Part shown: piece by piece, positions 45,933 through 55,378 of the stretch | How positions within the stretch are numbered: position 1 is the stretch's first letter | Layout: every line of letters begins with the position of its first letter | Assembly (NCBI RefSeq): GCF_026240905.1 | Contig: NZ_JAPEVI010000003.1 | Location: 4,466,501-4,530,500 of the forward strand | Origin: Roseibium salinum | Lineage (GTDB): Bacteria; Pseudomonadota; Alphaproteobacteria; Rhizobiales; Stappiaceae | Length of the DNA: 64,000 bases | Reading direction: 5' to 3' | Translations under genes and position numbers: made by a program | Notes under the pieces: model-generated | Told to the model about the DNA's origin: nothing | What the model saw: only the letters and a program-made list of their open reading frames with translations | Databases searched by the model: none

Positions 45933-46886
45933 TCACCGTTGCCGGCCGGCAACGGCGATGGCGACCTTTCGGCCCTCGCCATTGGTCAGCATGGCAAAGC
46001 CCATGTCGTCAATGTTACCGCTCAGAAGCGTGGATCTGTGCTGGGGATTGTCCAGCCACTGGTCCACGAAGCCGGTGACGTCCTCGGCCGTGGCAAAGGT
46101 ACCGCATCCGCCGCAGGATGCCGCGAGAACCTGAAGGCCGGCCCAGGAGCGGCGGTCCTCCTGCGGCAGGAGGTCGAAGAGCTGGTGCTGCCCGCTTGCG
46201 AGCGTGTCGGAGGAACCCGGCTCGGGGAGAAGCTTTTCGGCAGCCCGGCTGAGTGCCGGGTTCGGCGACACGGGCTGAAGGCCCTGCTGCTCCCTTGCGC
46301 GGTTGACGGCTTCGACGGCGCGGTCATCCAGTTCCCCGGTGTCGAGGCGGGTGGGTTCTTCGCCGGCCTGAAGTCCGCGCGGTGTCCCCGGCCCGGAAAA
46401 GGTCTGGACGGCAAAAACCTGGCCTCCTTCGCCCGCGATCCCGAAGCCGAAACTCTCCAGGCCTTCGGCAAGGATATTGTCCCGGTGCTCAGGACTGTTC
46501 ATCCAGCCCTGCTGAAATGACCGCACCCGCTCCAGGGTCGGCGGTACCGGGCAGTTGCTGCATCGGGCTATGTTCTCTCTCACCACTTTCCAGCGACTGC
46601 CGCCGTGCTCCAGAAACCGGTCTCGCGGTGCCTCACCGTCCGGGGAGACATGCGCGTAGTAGTTTTCCTCAATCATGTCGACCGCATGGGCCTGCGCCGC
46701 TTCATCGAGCACGCGGCTCGTCTCGAGTGTTGTGAGGCCGTGCTCCTGCCGGACCTGGTTGACCTCGTTCAAGGCTTCCTTTCGAAGGGCTGCCAGATCT
46801 CCGGTCTCCTGGGCCGCGGCCGAGATCCCGGTCCAGGCCAGCAGGGCCGACGCCATGAGCAGGGTTGCTGGAGGGGCAATGGGCAT
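45933..46886 (-). CDS. Secreted protein with two CAP (SCP/PR1) domains
   Basis: A 317-residue exported protein: signal peptide (about 1-25, ending ISAAAQ), a first CAP domain (LNEVNQVRQEHGLTTLE ... AQAHAVDM ... YYAHVSPDGEAPRDRF ... GWMNSPEHRDNIL) with the usual His/Glu residues, and a second shorter unit (VEAVNRAREQQGLQPVS ... QWLDNPQHRSTLLSGNIDDMGFAM) that lacks the full His-containing core. It is convergent with the glycosyltransferase gene, four bases apart. Function in bacteria is not settled. Confidence 0.85.
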   Translation of the reverse strand: MPIAPPATLLMASALLAWTGISAAAQETGDLAALRKEALNEVNQVRQEHGLTTLETSRVLDEAAQAHAVDMIEENYYAHVSPDGEAPRDRFLEHGGSRWKVVRENIARCSNCPVPPTLERVRSFQQGWMNSPEHRDNILAEGLESFGFGIAGEGGQVFAVQTFSGPGTPRGLQAGEEPTRLDTGELDDRAVEAVNRAREQQGLQPVSPNPALSRAAEKLLPEPGSSDTLASGQHQLFDLLPQEDRRSWAGLQVLAASCGGCGTFATAEDVTGFVDQWLDNPQHRSTLLSGNIDDMGFAMLTNGEGRKVAIAVAGRQR

Positions 46887-46949
46887 GGGGCATTCTCCGT
46901 TTAGGGGCTCGGCCTTACGCCAGACCAGAGCCGCCGCGGCCGGTTCGAA

Positions 46950-47639
46950 TTACTGTCGTGGTGCGCGGTCTTCGCGCGTCAGATAGCGGGAAAACCAGCC
47001 GGACGCCTCCCTGATCACTTCCTTGAGGGCTCCCGGTTCCTCAAAGAGATGCGTGGCATCGGGAATGACGGCAAGGCCCTTGGTGCAACCCAGGCGCTTC
47101 AGCGCTTCTTCGTTGAGTTTGAGCACTTCCGTGTCGGCGCCACCGACGATCAGCAGCGTGGGTGCATTCACCCGGTCGAAGACTTCCACGGCAAGATCGG
47201 GCCGGCCGCCGCGCGAGACCACTGCCGAAACGCGGTCGCCGAGGGTTGCGGCGGCGATCAGTGCCGCGGCGGCGCCGGTGCTCGCGCCGAAGAGGCCGAT
47301 GGGGAGACCGGCGGTCCTGTCCTCTTTCATCACCCATTCGACGCCGCTGACCAGCCTGTCGGCCAGAAGGGCGACGTCGAAGACATTCGCGCGGTCCGCG
47401 GCTTCGTCCGGGCGCAGGAGGTCGAACAGCAGCGTGGCGTGCCCCGCCTCCGCCAGCCCTTCCGCAACCTGGTTGTTGCGCGGGCTCATGCGGCTCGATC
47501 CGCTGCCATGGGCGAAGACCACCAGACCCTGAGCCGGTTCCGGTATTCTCAAGATGCCGGGCAGTCCGGGCGGCTTGACGGTGACCGTGTCGATCGCCAC
47601 GTTGTCATTGGTGAAAGGGCGGTTGACTGTGGGAAACAT
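46950..47639 (-). CDS. Alpha/beta hydrolase, dienelactone-hydrolase-like
   Basis: A 229-residue hydrolase. It shows VVFAHGSGSSRMSPRN near residue 42, the nucleophile elbow GLFGASTGAAAAL (GxSxG), the acidic residue in LLIVGGADTEVL and the catalytic His in DATHLFEEPG. This type often sits beside phosphoribosyltransferase genes and may act on small esters. The start at 47639 is chosen because GAGGA lies just upstream on the coding strand; a longer frame to 47783 lacks support. Confidence 0.88.
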   Translation of the reverse strand: MFPTVNRPFTNDNVAIDTVTVKPPGLPGILRIPEPAQGLVVFAHGSGSSRMSPRNNQVAEGLAEAGHATLLFDLLRPDEAADRANVFDVALLADRLVSGVEWVMKEDRTAGLPIGLFGASTGAAAALIAAATLGDRVSAVVSRGGRPDLAVEVFDRVNAPTLLIVGGADTEVLKLNEEALKRLGCTKGLAVIPDATHLFEEPGALKEVIREASGWFSRYLTREDRAPRQ

Positions 47640-47806
47640 TTGCTCCTCACTGGAAGAGTGTTCCGTGATGCCGGGTCTGCCGGTGCTCGAAGGTAAAACT
47701 GTCCTGGTGCCGGCAAGGTTCCGCGGTGTCTTCCGTTCCCCGCGTGCTCTGCGCCTCCGGGGTTTCGGGTCGGCCGCGGTCAACGTTCTGCCCCGAATGA
47801 CCTGTT

Positions 47807-48068
47807 ATACCAACCGTCATTGATTATGACTCATCTGATGGACCATATCGGTTTGCCGGCGAGGCGCGTCGCGCAGCTCGACCGTCCGGTCGGGCAAGCG
47901 ATGCAACGACGTCCGGCGGGCCTATATGGTCCACCGAAGGCCGTGTTTTCGAAACGCCCGGACATCGTCGCGCTTCTTGGCCGATGCCCCGCATCGCCCT
48001 GCGAAGCGCTCCTCGCCGGACGGTCCAAAAACTCGGTCAGATGGGTCATAATCAATGACGGTTGGTAT
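47807..48068. mobile_element. MITE-like element, second copy (~32-bp terminal inverted repeats)
   Basis: Ends 47807-47838 and 48037-48068 are inverted copies with a single mismatch. The inner sequence shares GATGCCCCGCATCGCCCTGC and GGCGAGGCGCGTCGCGC words with the element between tadB and tadC. The terminal repeats of the two copies are also related (both end TGA-x-TATGA-xx-CAT-x-TGA). It lies in the 560-base gap between the hydrolase and hypothetical genes and has no transposase. Confidence 0.7.
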
Positions 48069-48199
48069 TACTTTGCCAGGCGCAAAATTGATCGGGATGG
48101 CACCGGCGTATCAAGTCGGGCGGATCACGATGGCAGATAGGGAACACGAGGTTAAGGTCAAGCCGGGCTCCTGCCGGCGGTACAGATCGGAGCGGTGCG

Positions 48200-48670
48200 A
48201 TGCGAAGCTACACGTTGGAAATCGATCCGGAGCAACTGGTATTCTGGACAAGGGCCGAGCTTGCCCAAAAGCCTTCACGGCTGAAGACATGGGCAAGCTG
48301 CGGACGGGAGGTTCGCACGTTCGACAAGCGGCCGGAATTCCTGATTGGCGATGCCGAAGAGGAAGACCTCAGCGAAATTGCGACCGTGGCGAGCCTCGAG
48401 ATCCGTCCTGGAAGCGAGAAGGAAGGCTGGTCGATCTCCGTGCTGGTCGAGGACGAGCCGGGGCTGAGCATCTCGGATCAGGACGTTGAAGACGGTGAGG
48501 ATGAAATCGACCTCGAGACCTTCTACGACACGTTCCTCCTGCCGGGCCGGGGAACCGTCTACGTTACCGCAACCGTCAGGGACGCAGCGGCGCAGGCTCG
48601 GGCGACGCGGTTCCTGGGAGACGTCCTGAACGACCGGCATCGCGTCTCGCCGGCGCGGCAGAGGCCCTGA
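48200..48670 (+). CDS. Hypothetical acidic protein
   Basis: A 156-residue cytoplasmic protein, not recognised. It begins MRSYTLEIDPEQLVFWTRAEL, has an acidic stretch (EDGEDEIDLETFYDTFLLPGRG) near residues 100-120 and a basic C-terminus. GGAGCG precedes the ATG at 48200. Sequence character (charged, regular secondary structure, GC-rich third positions) supports a real gene. Confidence 0.6.
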   Translation: MRSYTLEIDPEQLVFWTRAELAQKPSRLKTWASCGREVRTFDKRPEFLIGDAEEEDLSEIATVASLEIRPGSEKEGWSISVLVEDEPGLSISDQDVEDGEDEIDLETFYDTFLLPGRGTVYVTATVRDAAAQARATRFLGDVLNDRHRVSPARQRP

Positions 48671-48717
48671 ACCCGGTACTGGAGCACGCCTGTCGGCGGC
48701 CTTACCGGCCGGACAGT

Positions 48718-49158
48718 CTAAAGATGATCCATTTCGTAGTCGGTGCAGGAATGGTTGAGCATCGACAGGGCGTCGGAAAGGTAATCCGCCAACAACGGGT
48801 GGCCGCACAGATATTCCGCCGTTCGTTCGTTATGCGCATCGGCCGCTTCCGAGCGGACCTGTTCCCAGTCCTCGCTCGAATAATCTTCCCGGCCCAGCCA
48901 CATCAGCGCCACCAGGTCGATCTGCTCGTCTACTGACAGGTTGCTGATCAGGGACGTCAGTTCTTCACTCACCGGATCGTCCGGGTGGTCTTCCAGAACC
49001 GCCAAATCATTGTCGTCGCTCGGGTTGGATCCCGGGTCCGGCTCCGTCACGACGTCCTTGGCATCCAGCTCACGCGCCTTGAAAATGATATAGCAGACCT
49101 TTTCCAGCGGAATCGCGAGTTCGGTCTGACCTGCGTCGACAACGTGTCCGCGTTTCAT
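48718..49158 (-). CDS. DUF3775-family protein
   Basis: A 146-residue acidic cytoplasmic protein with LEKVCYIIFKARELDAKD and LDVDEQIDLVALMWLGREDY-like segments (here LSVDEQIDLVALMWLGRED), followed by ERTAEYLCGHPLLADYLSDAL. This pattern is that of DUF3775, whose function is unknown. The ATG at 49158 is preceded by AAGGA; an upstream in-frame extension has no ribosome site. Confidence 0.8.
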   Translation of the reverse strand: MKRGHVVDAGQTELAIPLEKVCYIIFKARELDAKDVVTEPDPGSNPSDDNDLAVLEDHPDDPVSEELTSLISNLSVDEQIDLVALMWLGREDYSSEDWEQVRSEAADAHNERTAEYLCGHPLLADYLSDALSMLNHSCTDYEMDHL

Positions 49159-49367
49159 TGCCTTTGTCCTTAAATCGATCGCGGTTCCGGTTTTCACCGG
49201 GCCCGGTCCATTCAATTACACGGACTCCCACCCGGCGCGCCGGCATTGATGCTGGTCAAGCGGCCTTCGACCATCATAGCACGCATTCAGCTTGCGGTAG
49301 AGAGAGGCGCGGCACGCGATCATAGTGACGACAGGTGTCCGTGACTACCTGCCACAGGATTTCCTTT

Positions 49368-49397
49368 CCCCTTTACAGCGTCGATGCTGCAAAGGGG
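49368..49397. other. Isolated stable hairpin
   Basis: The arms CCCCTTTACAGC (49368-49379) and GCTGCAAAGGGG (49386-49397) pair at 11 of 12 positions around a six-base loop. It lies in the 346-base gap between two convergent-to-tandem minus-strand genes and has no U-tract. It could be part of a small RNA, a processing site or a protein-binding palindrome. Confidence 0.4.
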
Positions 49398-49449
49398 GCC
49401 GCCGGCCTGGGAGCCTACTGACCGTTTGCGGGCGTCTTGGCGGGCGAAC

Positions 49450-49477
49450 GAAGAAAGGCCGCGCATCATACGCGGCC
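49450..49477 (-). terminator. Intrinsic terminator of the 49505-49867 gene
   Basis: Read on the minus strand, GGCCGCG (49477-49471) and CGCGGCC (49463-49457) form a perfect 7-bp stem with a seven-base loop, followed by TTTCTT. It starts 28 bases after the stop codon of the small periplasmic protein gene, where a terminator is expected. Confidence 0.7.
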
Positions 49478-49504
49478 ATTTGTCGTCGGGAATGGGCCTT
49501 CCGC

Positions 49505-49867
49505 TTACCGGTGCGGGAAACCGGCCTTGGCCGTCCCGTTCCAGTCACCCTGGAATGGCATGGCGTGCCGCGCGTTGCTGGTCCCGGCGGCATGTATCTT
49601 CGCAATGCTTTCCTTTTGCAGATCCTGGCTCAGCGGTTCCTCTCCGTTCAATGTGCCGACATGCTGCAGGATCAGCAACCGGTTGCCGGCTGCATCGCGC
49701 AGTGCTTTGGCATTGAATTCCTGCTGCTGGTAAATGGATAGAGGCCTGTTGCCGGTGGCATCGCCGTAGCGGTCGAAGAGATTGTCGGCCTGTGCGGTAG
49801 CGACAGATGCGCCGGACAAAACGGCGGCGGTTGCCAGGATAGACAGAAGTTTTTTGCTCGTATGCAT
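49505..49867 (-). CDS. Small periplasmic protein of unknown function
   Basis: A 120-residue protein with a clear signal peptide (MHTSKKLLSILATAAVLSG ... ATAQA, about 1-27) and a mature part with NLFDRYGDATGNRPLSIYQQQEF. I do not recognise a defined family. AGGAG precedes the ATG at 49867. It has its own intrinsic terminator and an EcfG-type promoter candidate about 80 bases upstream, so it may belong to the general stress response. Confidence 0.8.
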   Translation of the reverse strand: MHTSKKLLSILATAAVLSGASVATAQADNLFDRYGDATGNRPLSIYQQQEFNAKALRDAAGNRLLILQHVGTLNGEEPLSQDLQKESIAKIHAAGTSNARHAMPFQGDWNGTAKAGFPHR

Positions 49868-49948
49868 GGTTTTCTCCTCAATGGGTTCTCTCACAGGCTT
49901 CAGTGCGGGTGCGACCCGTCGCGCCGCTGGCTGCCTGAGACGGTATTT

Positions 49949-49972
49949 ACGACCACCTGCTGTCCGGGTTCC
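49949..49972 (-). promoter_or_regulatory. Candidate EcfG/ECF-type promoter
   Basis: Minus-strand GGAAC (49972-49968), a 16-base spacer and CGT (49951-49949). This matches the GGAAC-N16/17-CGTT pattern of alphaproteobacterial general-stress sigma factors except for the last T. It would give a leader of about 75 nt for the small periplasmic protein gene. Confidence 0.45.
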
Positions 49973-50192
49973 CTTGCTTGCGGTCAAATAACAAGCACGA
50001 AAAAATGAGCGGGCCGGACCGAGAACGGCAATACGGAGTTCACCTGAAGTAACCAGAAACAACGTTTTTGTGTCTTCGCTTTATTCTGGCCATTATTATT
50101 CTCAAATAAGCGAGAGTATCCTTGTATGTAGTTCGTAATCGCGTTTCTTGAACTTACATACCCATTGTGCCGCTAGTAAAATGGAGAGTGAG

Positions 50193-50669
50193 ATGGCCGG
50201 TGGAGCAGATACCTTCGTGGAAGAAATGCAGGCGGAGATTCCGCATTTGCGCCGCTTTGCGAAAGCTATGACCGGTTCTCGGGATGCCGGGGACGATCTT
50301 ATGCAGACAGCTCTCGAGCGGGCGCTGCGAAGCAGGTCCCAGTTCAAAGATGGCGCGGTGTTGCGCCCCTGGCTGTTTGCCATTGTCCGGAACGCCTTCC
50401 TGGACGAGTGCCGCAAATTCGGTCGGCAGGGACGGCAGGTCTCCCTTGAGGACTGGTACGAAGGCGTTTCGCTCGCCCCCTCTCAGGAGCAGTGTCTCGA
50501 ACTGGACGAGGTCGTCAGGGCGATGGAAAAGCTGCGTCCGGAGGAGCGTACCACCTTGCAGCTCAGCGCCTTTGGCGGGCTTTCCCATGCGCAGATCGCA
50601 TTTCAGACCGGTGTCGCCATCGGGACCGTCAAAAGCCGCCTGTCACGCGCCCGAGAGTCTCTCGGCTGA
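50193..50669 (+). CDS. ECF-family RNA polymerase sigma factor
   Basis: A 158-residue sigma factor with region 2 (IPHLRRFAKAMTGSRDAGDDLMQTALERAL ... LRPWLFAIVRNAFLDECRK) and region 4 (EERTTLQLSAFGGLSHAQIAFQTGVAIGTVKSRLSRARESL). It resembles the EcfG/ECF15-like short type. The ATG at 50193 has GGAG six bases upstream; ATG 50181 is the alternative. No anti-sigma or PhyR-type gene is adjacent, so its control is not visible here. It diverges from the small periplasmic protein gene. Confidence 0.9.
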   Translation: MAGGADTFVEEMQAEIPHLRRFAKAMTGSRDAGDDLMQTALERALRSRSQFKDGAVLRPWLFAIVRNAFLDECRKFGRQGRQVSLEDWYEGVSLAPSQEQCLELDEVVRAMEKLRPEERTTLQLSAFGGLSHAQIAFQTGVAIGTVKSRLSRARESLG

Positions 50670-50750
50670 CACCTCTCACTAGATCCAGAGCCTTACGCTG
50701 ACGCCCTGCCGACCGTCAGGTCATGCGGTTGGCCGGATCTGCCAACCGTG

Positions 50751-51605
50751 TCACCGCATCAAGAGGATCGGCACCTTGCACGTGCGCACCATTTCCGTGG
50801 TGGTCGAGCCGATGATCAGATTGCGGATGCGCGAGTGGCCGTAGGCGCCCATGACGATCAGGTCGTAGTGCTGCTCTTCCACCAGCCTGGCCAGCGTCGC
50901 TTCCGGCTTGCCGTTGTCGATGACGATCGCGGCGTCGAAGCCGCCGGCCGCCAGCGTTGCCTTGGCACTTTCCAGCGATTTGCGGATCTCCGCAGTTTCC
51001 GCACCCGCGAAGGCCAGCGTGACGGGCAGGCCCGCCAGCAGCTTGTGCCGGGCCAGGTAATCCACGGCCTTCAGTGAGGACTGTCCGCCGTCAAAGGCAA
51101 TCAGCACTTTGGTGACCGGCTTGAACTCGCGATTGGCGACGAACACCGGCTTGTGGCTGGAGCGGACGACGCGCTCCAGGTTGGAGCCGAGATGCAGCCT
51201 GGCGAAATCAGCCGCTTCACCGCGCTTGCCGATGACGATCATGTCGCCGGTGTCTTCCTTGGCGAGAACCGTCTCGACGAGGTCGCCCTGCCGCAGCCGG
51301 GTTTCCACGTTGACGCCATCGGCTTCGACTATCGCCCTGGCATCTTCGAGGATAGCGCGGCCCTGGGCCTGGGCGAGCTTCGCGCGCTGTGCATCGAGTT
51401 CGCTCAGTTCCTCCAGAATGTGGGATCGGGCGCCGAGTTCGATGGCGCCGCTCAGGTTCTGGCTTGCGACGCCTTCGCGGCGGCCGAGCACGTGGTAGAT
51501 TTTCACCGTGGCTCCGGTCCGCTTTGCGATCCAGGCCGCGTAGTGGCAGACGCTTTCGGAATATTTCGACCCGTCCACCAGGGCAATAAGTGTTCCTGTG
51601 GTCAT
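50751..51605 (-). CDS. Universal stress protein, tandem UspA domains
   Basis: A 284-residue cytoplasmic protein made of two Usp domains. The first starts [22 protein letters not shown] and ends with the nucleotide-loop-like [22 protein letters not shown]; the second starts [19 protein letters not shown] and ends [21 protein letters not shown]. The latter carries the G-2x-G-9x-G-S/T ATP-binding pattern. It lies 11 bases after the SulP gene and is probably co-transcribed with it. Confidence 0.93.
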   Translation of the reverse strand: MTTGTLIALVDGSKYSESVCHYAAWIAKRTGATVKIYHVLGRREGVASQNLSGAIELGARSHILEELSELDAQRAKLAQAQGRAILEDARAIVEADGVNVETRLRQGDLVETVLAKEDTGDMIVIGKRGEAADFARLHLGSNLERVVRSSHKPVFVANREFKPVTKVLIAFDGGQSSLKAVDYLARHKLLAGLPVTLAFAGAETAEIRKSLESAKATLAAGGFDAAIVIDNGKPEATLARLVEEQHYDLIVMGAYGHSRIRNLIIGSTTTEMVRTCKVPILLMR

Positions 51606-51616
51606 TTGTGCCTCCC

Positions 51617-53106
51617 CTAGTGGCCGAGCAGGTTTTCCATGGCGCCCGGCTTGTCGTGAATTGCAAGCCTGTCGACGATGGTTTCCGATGCCTCGTTCAT
51701 GCCGATGATATCGACCTCAGCACCTTCGCGGCGGAATTTCAAGACGGCCATGTCCAGCGCCGCGACGGAGGAAATATCCCAGATATGGGCGCGGCCGACA
51801 TCGATCGTCACTTTCTCGGGGGCTTCCTTGAAATCGAACGCCTTCATGAAGTCCTCGATCGAGGCGAAGAACAACTGGCCCTCGACCTTGTAGGTCCGGT
51901 GGCGGCCGTCCGGGCTGATCGTCGTCGTCACGCGGAAGAGCTGGGCGATCTTCCAGGCAAAGAAAATACCGGACAGGAGCACGCCGACCAGTACGCCAAT
52001 GGCAAGGTTGTGGGTGTAGACCACGAAGAACACGGTCGCGAGCATGACGATGGAGGAGGAGCGGGGATGTTCCCTGAGGTTCTTGATGGAACTCCAGGAG
52101 AAGGTGCCGATGGACACCATGATCATGATCGACACCAGTGCGGGCATGGGGATCTGGCCGACCAGGTCGCCCAATGCGACGACCATGAAAAGGAGAAAGG
52201 CGCCGGCTGCAAAGAGGACAGCCGGCCGCGGCCGCCGGACTTCACGTTGATCATCGACTGGCCGATCATGGCGCAGCCGGCCATGCCGCCGATGAACCCG
52301 GTTGCCGTATTTGCAAGACCCTGGCCGATGCATTCCTGGTTCCGGTTTGACGACGTGTCGGTAAGATCGTCGACGAGTTGCTGGGTCATCAGGCTCTCCA
52401 GCAGGCCGACTACGGCGACCGCGACGGAATAGGGGAAGATGATCCGCAGCGTCTCGAAAGTCAGCAGAATGTCCGGGATCAGGAAGACGGGCAGCGTGTC
52501 GGGCAGTTCTCCCATGTCGGCGACGGTGCGCACGTCCCATCCGAACAGCATCGTCAGGGCGGTGAGCACGACGATGGTCACGAGCGGTGAGGGAATGATC
52601 TTCGTCACGCGCGGGAAGAGGTAGATGATCGCCAGTCCGGCCGCGACGAGCGCAAAGGTCAGGGGCGGGACGAGCGAGGGATCCAGTTCGGGCAACTGGG
52701 CCATGAAGATCAGGATGGCCAGCGCATTGACGAAACCGGTCATGACGGAGCGCGAGACGAAGCGCATCACGTAGCCGAGCTTCAGAAATCCTGCACCGAT
52801 CTGAAGGAGACCGGCAAGGACGGTCGCGGCCAGCAGGTATTGCAGTCCGTGGTCTCTTACCAGTGTCACCATCAGCACCGCCGTTGCGGCGGTGGCGGCG
52901 GAAATCATGCCCGGCCGGCCGCCGGCGATCGCGGTGATCACGGCGATGGAGAAGGATGCGTAGAGACCGACCTTCGGATCGACGCCGGCAATGATGGAGA
53001 AGGCAATCGCCTCCGGGATCAGGGCGAGCGCCACGACAAGGCCCGACAGCAGGTCGGCCCGGACGTTGCCCGTCCATTGGTTTCGGTATTGCAGGAAGGA
53101 AAACAT
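51617..53106 (-). pseudogene. SulP-family anion transporter with STAS domain, single-base frameshift
   Basis: The first piece (53106 to about 52215) gives a SulP membrane domain: [29 protein letters not shown] ... [26 protein letters not shown]. The second frame gives [22 protein letters not shown] ... and a C-terminal STAS domain ([22 protein letters not shown]). The break is near 52211-52216, where one base appears missing beside a run of three A (T on the coding strand). With one base restored the gene is 1491 nt, 496 residues. Substrate is sulfate, bicarbonate or another anion. Confidence 0.85.
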
Positions 53107-53355
53107 AAACAGCCCAAAGTCCGGTTGTCCGTAGCGAATGTGCCGCTGCGGCTTACGGGAAAGTTATCTCGGGTTGTCCGGCGGATCGGCGGCCGGAAGA
53201 GCCACCCGGGAATCTCACCCGGGTCCTTGTGGTGCCAGTCTCATAGCGTGCTGCACTGCAAAAGCCAAGCCCCGAACGGCACTGTGCCTACGTAATTCAC
53301 CGTAGACCCATCATCCAGGATCGCTCCGGCAGACCTGTGACGTCTGCCATCGTCT

Positions 53356-55053
53356 TTACTCGCGGACCTCCGCCCTGGCATCGTTTCCGAGTTGCTCGTC
53401 CAGATCCGTTATCTGCCTGGCTGCCGACATCGCGGCCTCGTCGAAGGGATAAAGCACAAGGTCCACGCCTCCGTTTTCCTTGAGGCGGGCGGCTTCCGCC
53501 TCGTCACGGGCGGTGATCGCGACCCGCCCGGCGAAGCGGTGGGTGCTCAGGGCGGTGAAAAGCCCGCTCTGCGGATCGGTCTCCGTCAGCAGGATCGTGC
53601 CATATGGCACTGCAAGCACGATCCAGCGAGCCTGGGTCAGGGGAAGATCCGTCCAGAATTCCTGCTCGGTAACGTCTCCATAGCAGACCCTGTACCCCTC
53701 GCCGGTGAAACGGCTGATCGTTCTGGGGTCGAGGTCGATGCCCAGCACGTTGTATCCGGCGTCCTCAAGGCGGCGCAGCAACTGGCTGCCGAAGCGGCCG
53801 AGCCCGAAGACGATGACATCCACCGGTGGACTGTCCTCTTCATCCTCGGCTGCCGCCTCCCGCCAGGGATCGAAATCGATCAGCCGCAGCAGGGGCCTGG
53901 ACCAGGCGTAGAGCTGCTGCGAATAGGTGATCATGTAGACGGAAAGCGCGATCGTCACGAGACCGACGAGCGTGACCAGCCCGGTTGCGGACTGGTCGAC
54001 ATGGCCGAGGCTCAGGCCCATGGCCATGAAGATGAGCGAGAACTCGGAAATCTGCGCCACCGTCAGGCCGGCGAAGAAACCGGTACGGGCGCGGTAGCCC
54101 ATCCGGCCCATGATGAGAATGACGATCAGCGGATTGCCGATCAGCACGAACACGGAATAGATGACGGCGTATATGAAGTCCTGGCCAAGGGTGGAAAAAT
54201 CCAGCGTCGTGCCGATGGACAGGAAAAAGAACAGGAGCAGGAAGTCCCTAAGCGCGGAAAGCCGTGCCGATACCATGTCGCGATACGGGGTTGAACCGAT
54301 GGAGACGCCGGCGGCGAGGCCGCCCAGTTCCTTGCCGAGCCCGACCGCTTCACCGATCGCGGCAGCGGTTGCCGCCCATCCGATGGAGGCGATGACCAGA
54401 AGTTCCGGCGTGCGGGCGAGCCGTGCCATCAGGGGATCGGCAACGTAGCGCACGAACAGGATCAGGATCACGATCACGGCCACCAGCGACCCGAGGACGA
54501 TGCCCAGGTCGGCAAGGCCGCTGCCCCCTTCGGCGACCCCAATGCCGATCGTTGACAGGATAACCATGGCGATGACGACGATGATGTCCTGAACGATCAG
54601 GAAACCGAGGGCTATGCGGCCGTGCAGCGTCTCCAGTTCACGCTTGTCGCTCAACAGCTTCACGACGATGATCGTGGAGGAGAACGTCAGGGCAGTCGCG
54701 ATGTAGAGGCTGGTCAACCAGTTGAATCCAAGCGCGAGGCCGATCAAGAAGCCGATACCTGCCGTGAAGACCACCTGGCCGATGCCGGTGGCGAGCGCGA
54801 CCGGTCCGAGTGTCTTGACAAGGCGCCAGTCGAGTTTCAGCCCGACCAGGAACAGGAGAAGCGCGATGCCGAGCTCGGCCAGGAAACGGATCTGGTTCGC
54901 CGTCTCATGGCTCTTGTCGACAAAGGCAGCGGCCACGATCCCGACGGCGATGAAGCTGACGATAGCGGGTTGGCGCAGAACGGAGCCGATCAGCCCGATG
55001 GCTGCCGCGCCGAGCAGAAGCAATGCGATTTCCTGGAAAACGATTTCGGACAT
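53356..55053 (-). CDS. CPA2-family cation:proton antiporter with RCK/TrkA-N domain (KefB/YbaL-like)
   Basis: A 565-residue protein: a 12-helix Na+/H+ exchanger domain (LIGSVLRQPAIVSFIAVGIV ... GIALLLFLVGLKLDW ... FSSTIIVVKLLSDKRE ... AQISEFSLIF) and a C-terminal Rossmann RCK domain opening VIVFGLGRFGSQLLRRLEDAGYNVLGIDLD. It probably exports K+ or Na+ under nucleotide control. It points the same way as SulP and UspA, but a 249-base gap with a small GC-rich hairpin lies between. Confidence 0.92.
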   Translation of the reverse strand: MSEIVFQEIALLLLGAAAIGLIGSVLRQPAIVSFIAVGIVAAAFVDKSHETANQIRFLAELGIALLLFLVGLKLDWRLVKTLGPVALATGIGQVVFTAGIGFLIGLALGFNWLTSLYIATALTFSSTIIVVKLLSDKRELETLHGRIALGFLIVQDIIVVIAMVILSTIGIGVAEGGSGLADLGIVLGSLVAVIVILILFVRYVADPLMARLARTPELLVIASIGWAATAAAIGEAVGLGKELGGLAAGVSIGSTPYRDMVSARLSALRDFLLLFFFLSIGTTLDFSTLGQDFIYAVIYSVFVLIGNPLIVILIMGRMGYRARTGFFAGLTVAQISEFSLIFMAMGLSLGHVDQSATGLVTLVGLVTIALSVYMITYSQQLYAWSRPLLRLIDFDPWREAAAEDEEDSPPVDVIVFGLGRFGSQLLRRLEDAGYNVLGIDLDPRTISRFTGEGYRVCYGDVTEQEFWTDLPLTQARWIVLAVPYGTILLTETDPQSGLFTALSTHRFAGRVAITARDEAEAARLKENGGVDLVLYPFDEAAMSAARQITDLDEQLGNDARAEVRE

Positions 55054-55378
55054 ATGTCTCCTTGCAGCAGCTCAGAATTTGCTCCGCGCGTTACCTCTCC
55101 CGAGCCTGGTCGACGCTACGCAGGCTTGTAACTGGCGCTCTCGCGGAGCGCGTCAGGGTAAGACGCCGGCGAGATGACGCCAGCCGTTGCGCCGGCATCC
55201 TCGATCCGAAACCTCCAATGATTAAATCCCGCGTCGGCGAAACGGTTCCGGCCAAGGGGCACGGGAGCCGGCCTTGCCTGGTCCCCCAGCTGTAATGGCC
55301 GTGCTCCAGTGCCCATTGCCTGCATAGCCGTCGACACACCGAATGCTCCCGGTACGGGGCGGCGGGACAGCGTTTCTC

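Noticed and set aside
53204..53224. ACCCGGG-N7-CCCGGGT hairpin between the antiporter and SulP genes
   Set aside because: A 7-bp GC stem without a U-tract in a GC-rich genome is not enough to call a terminator.
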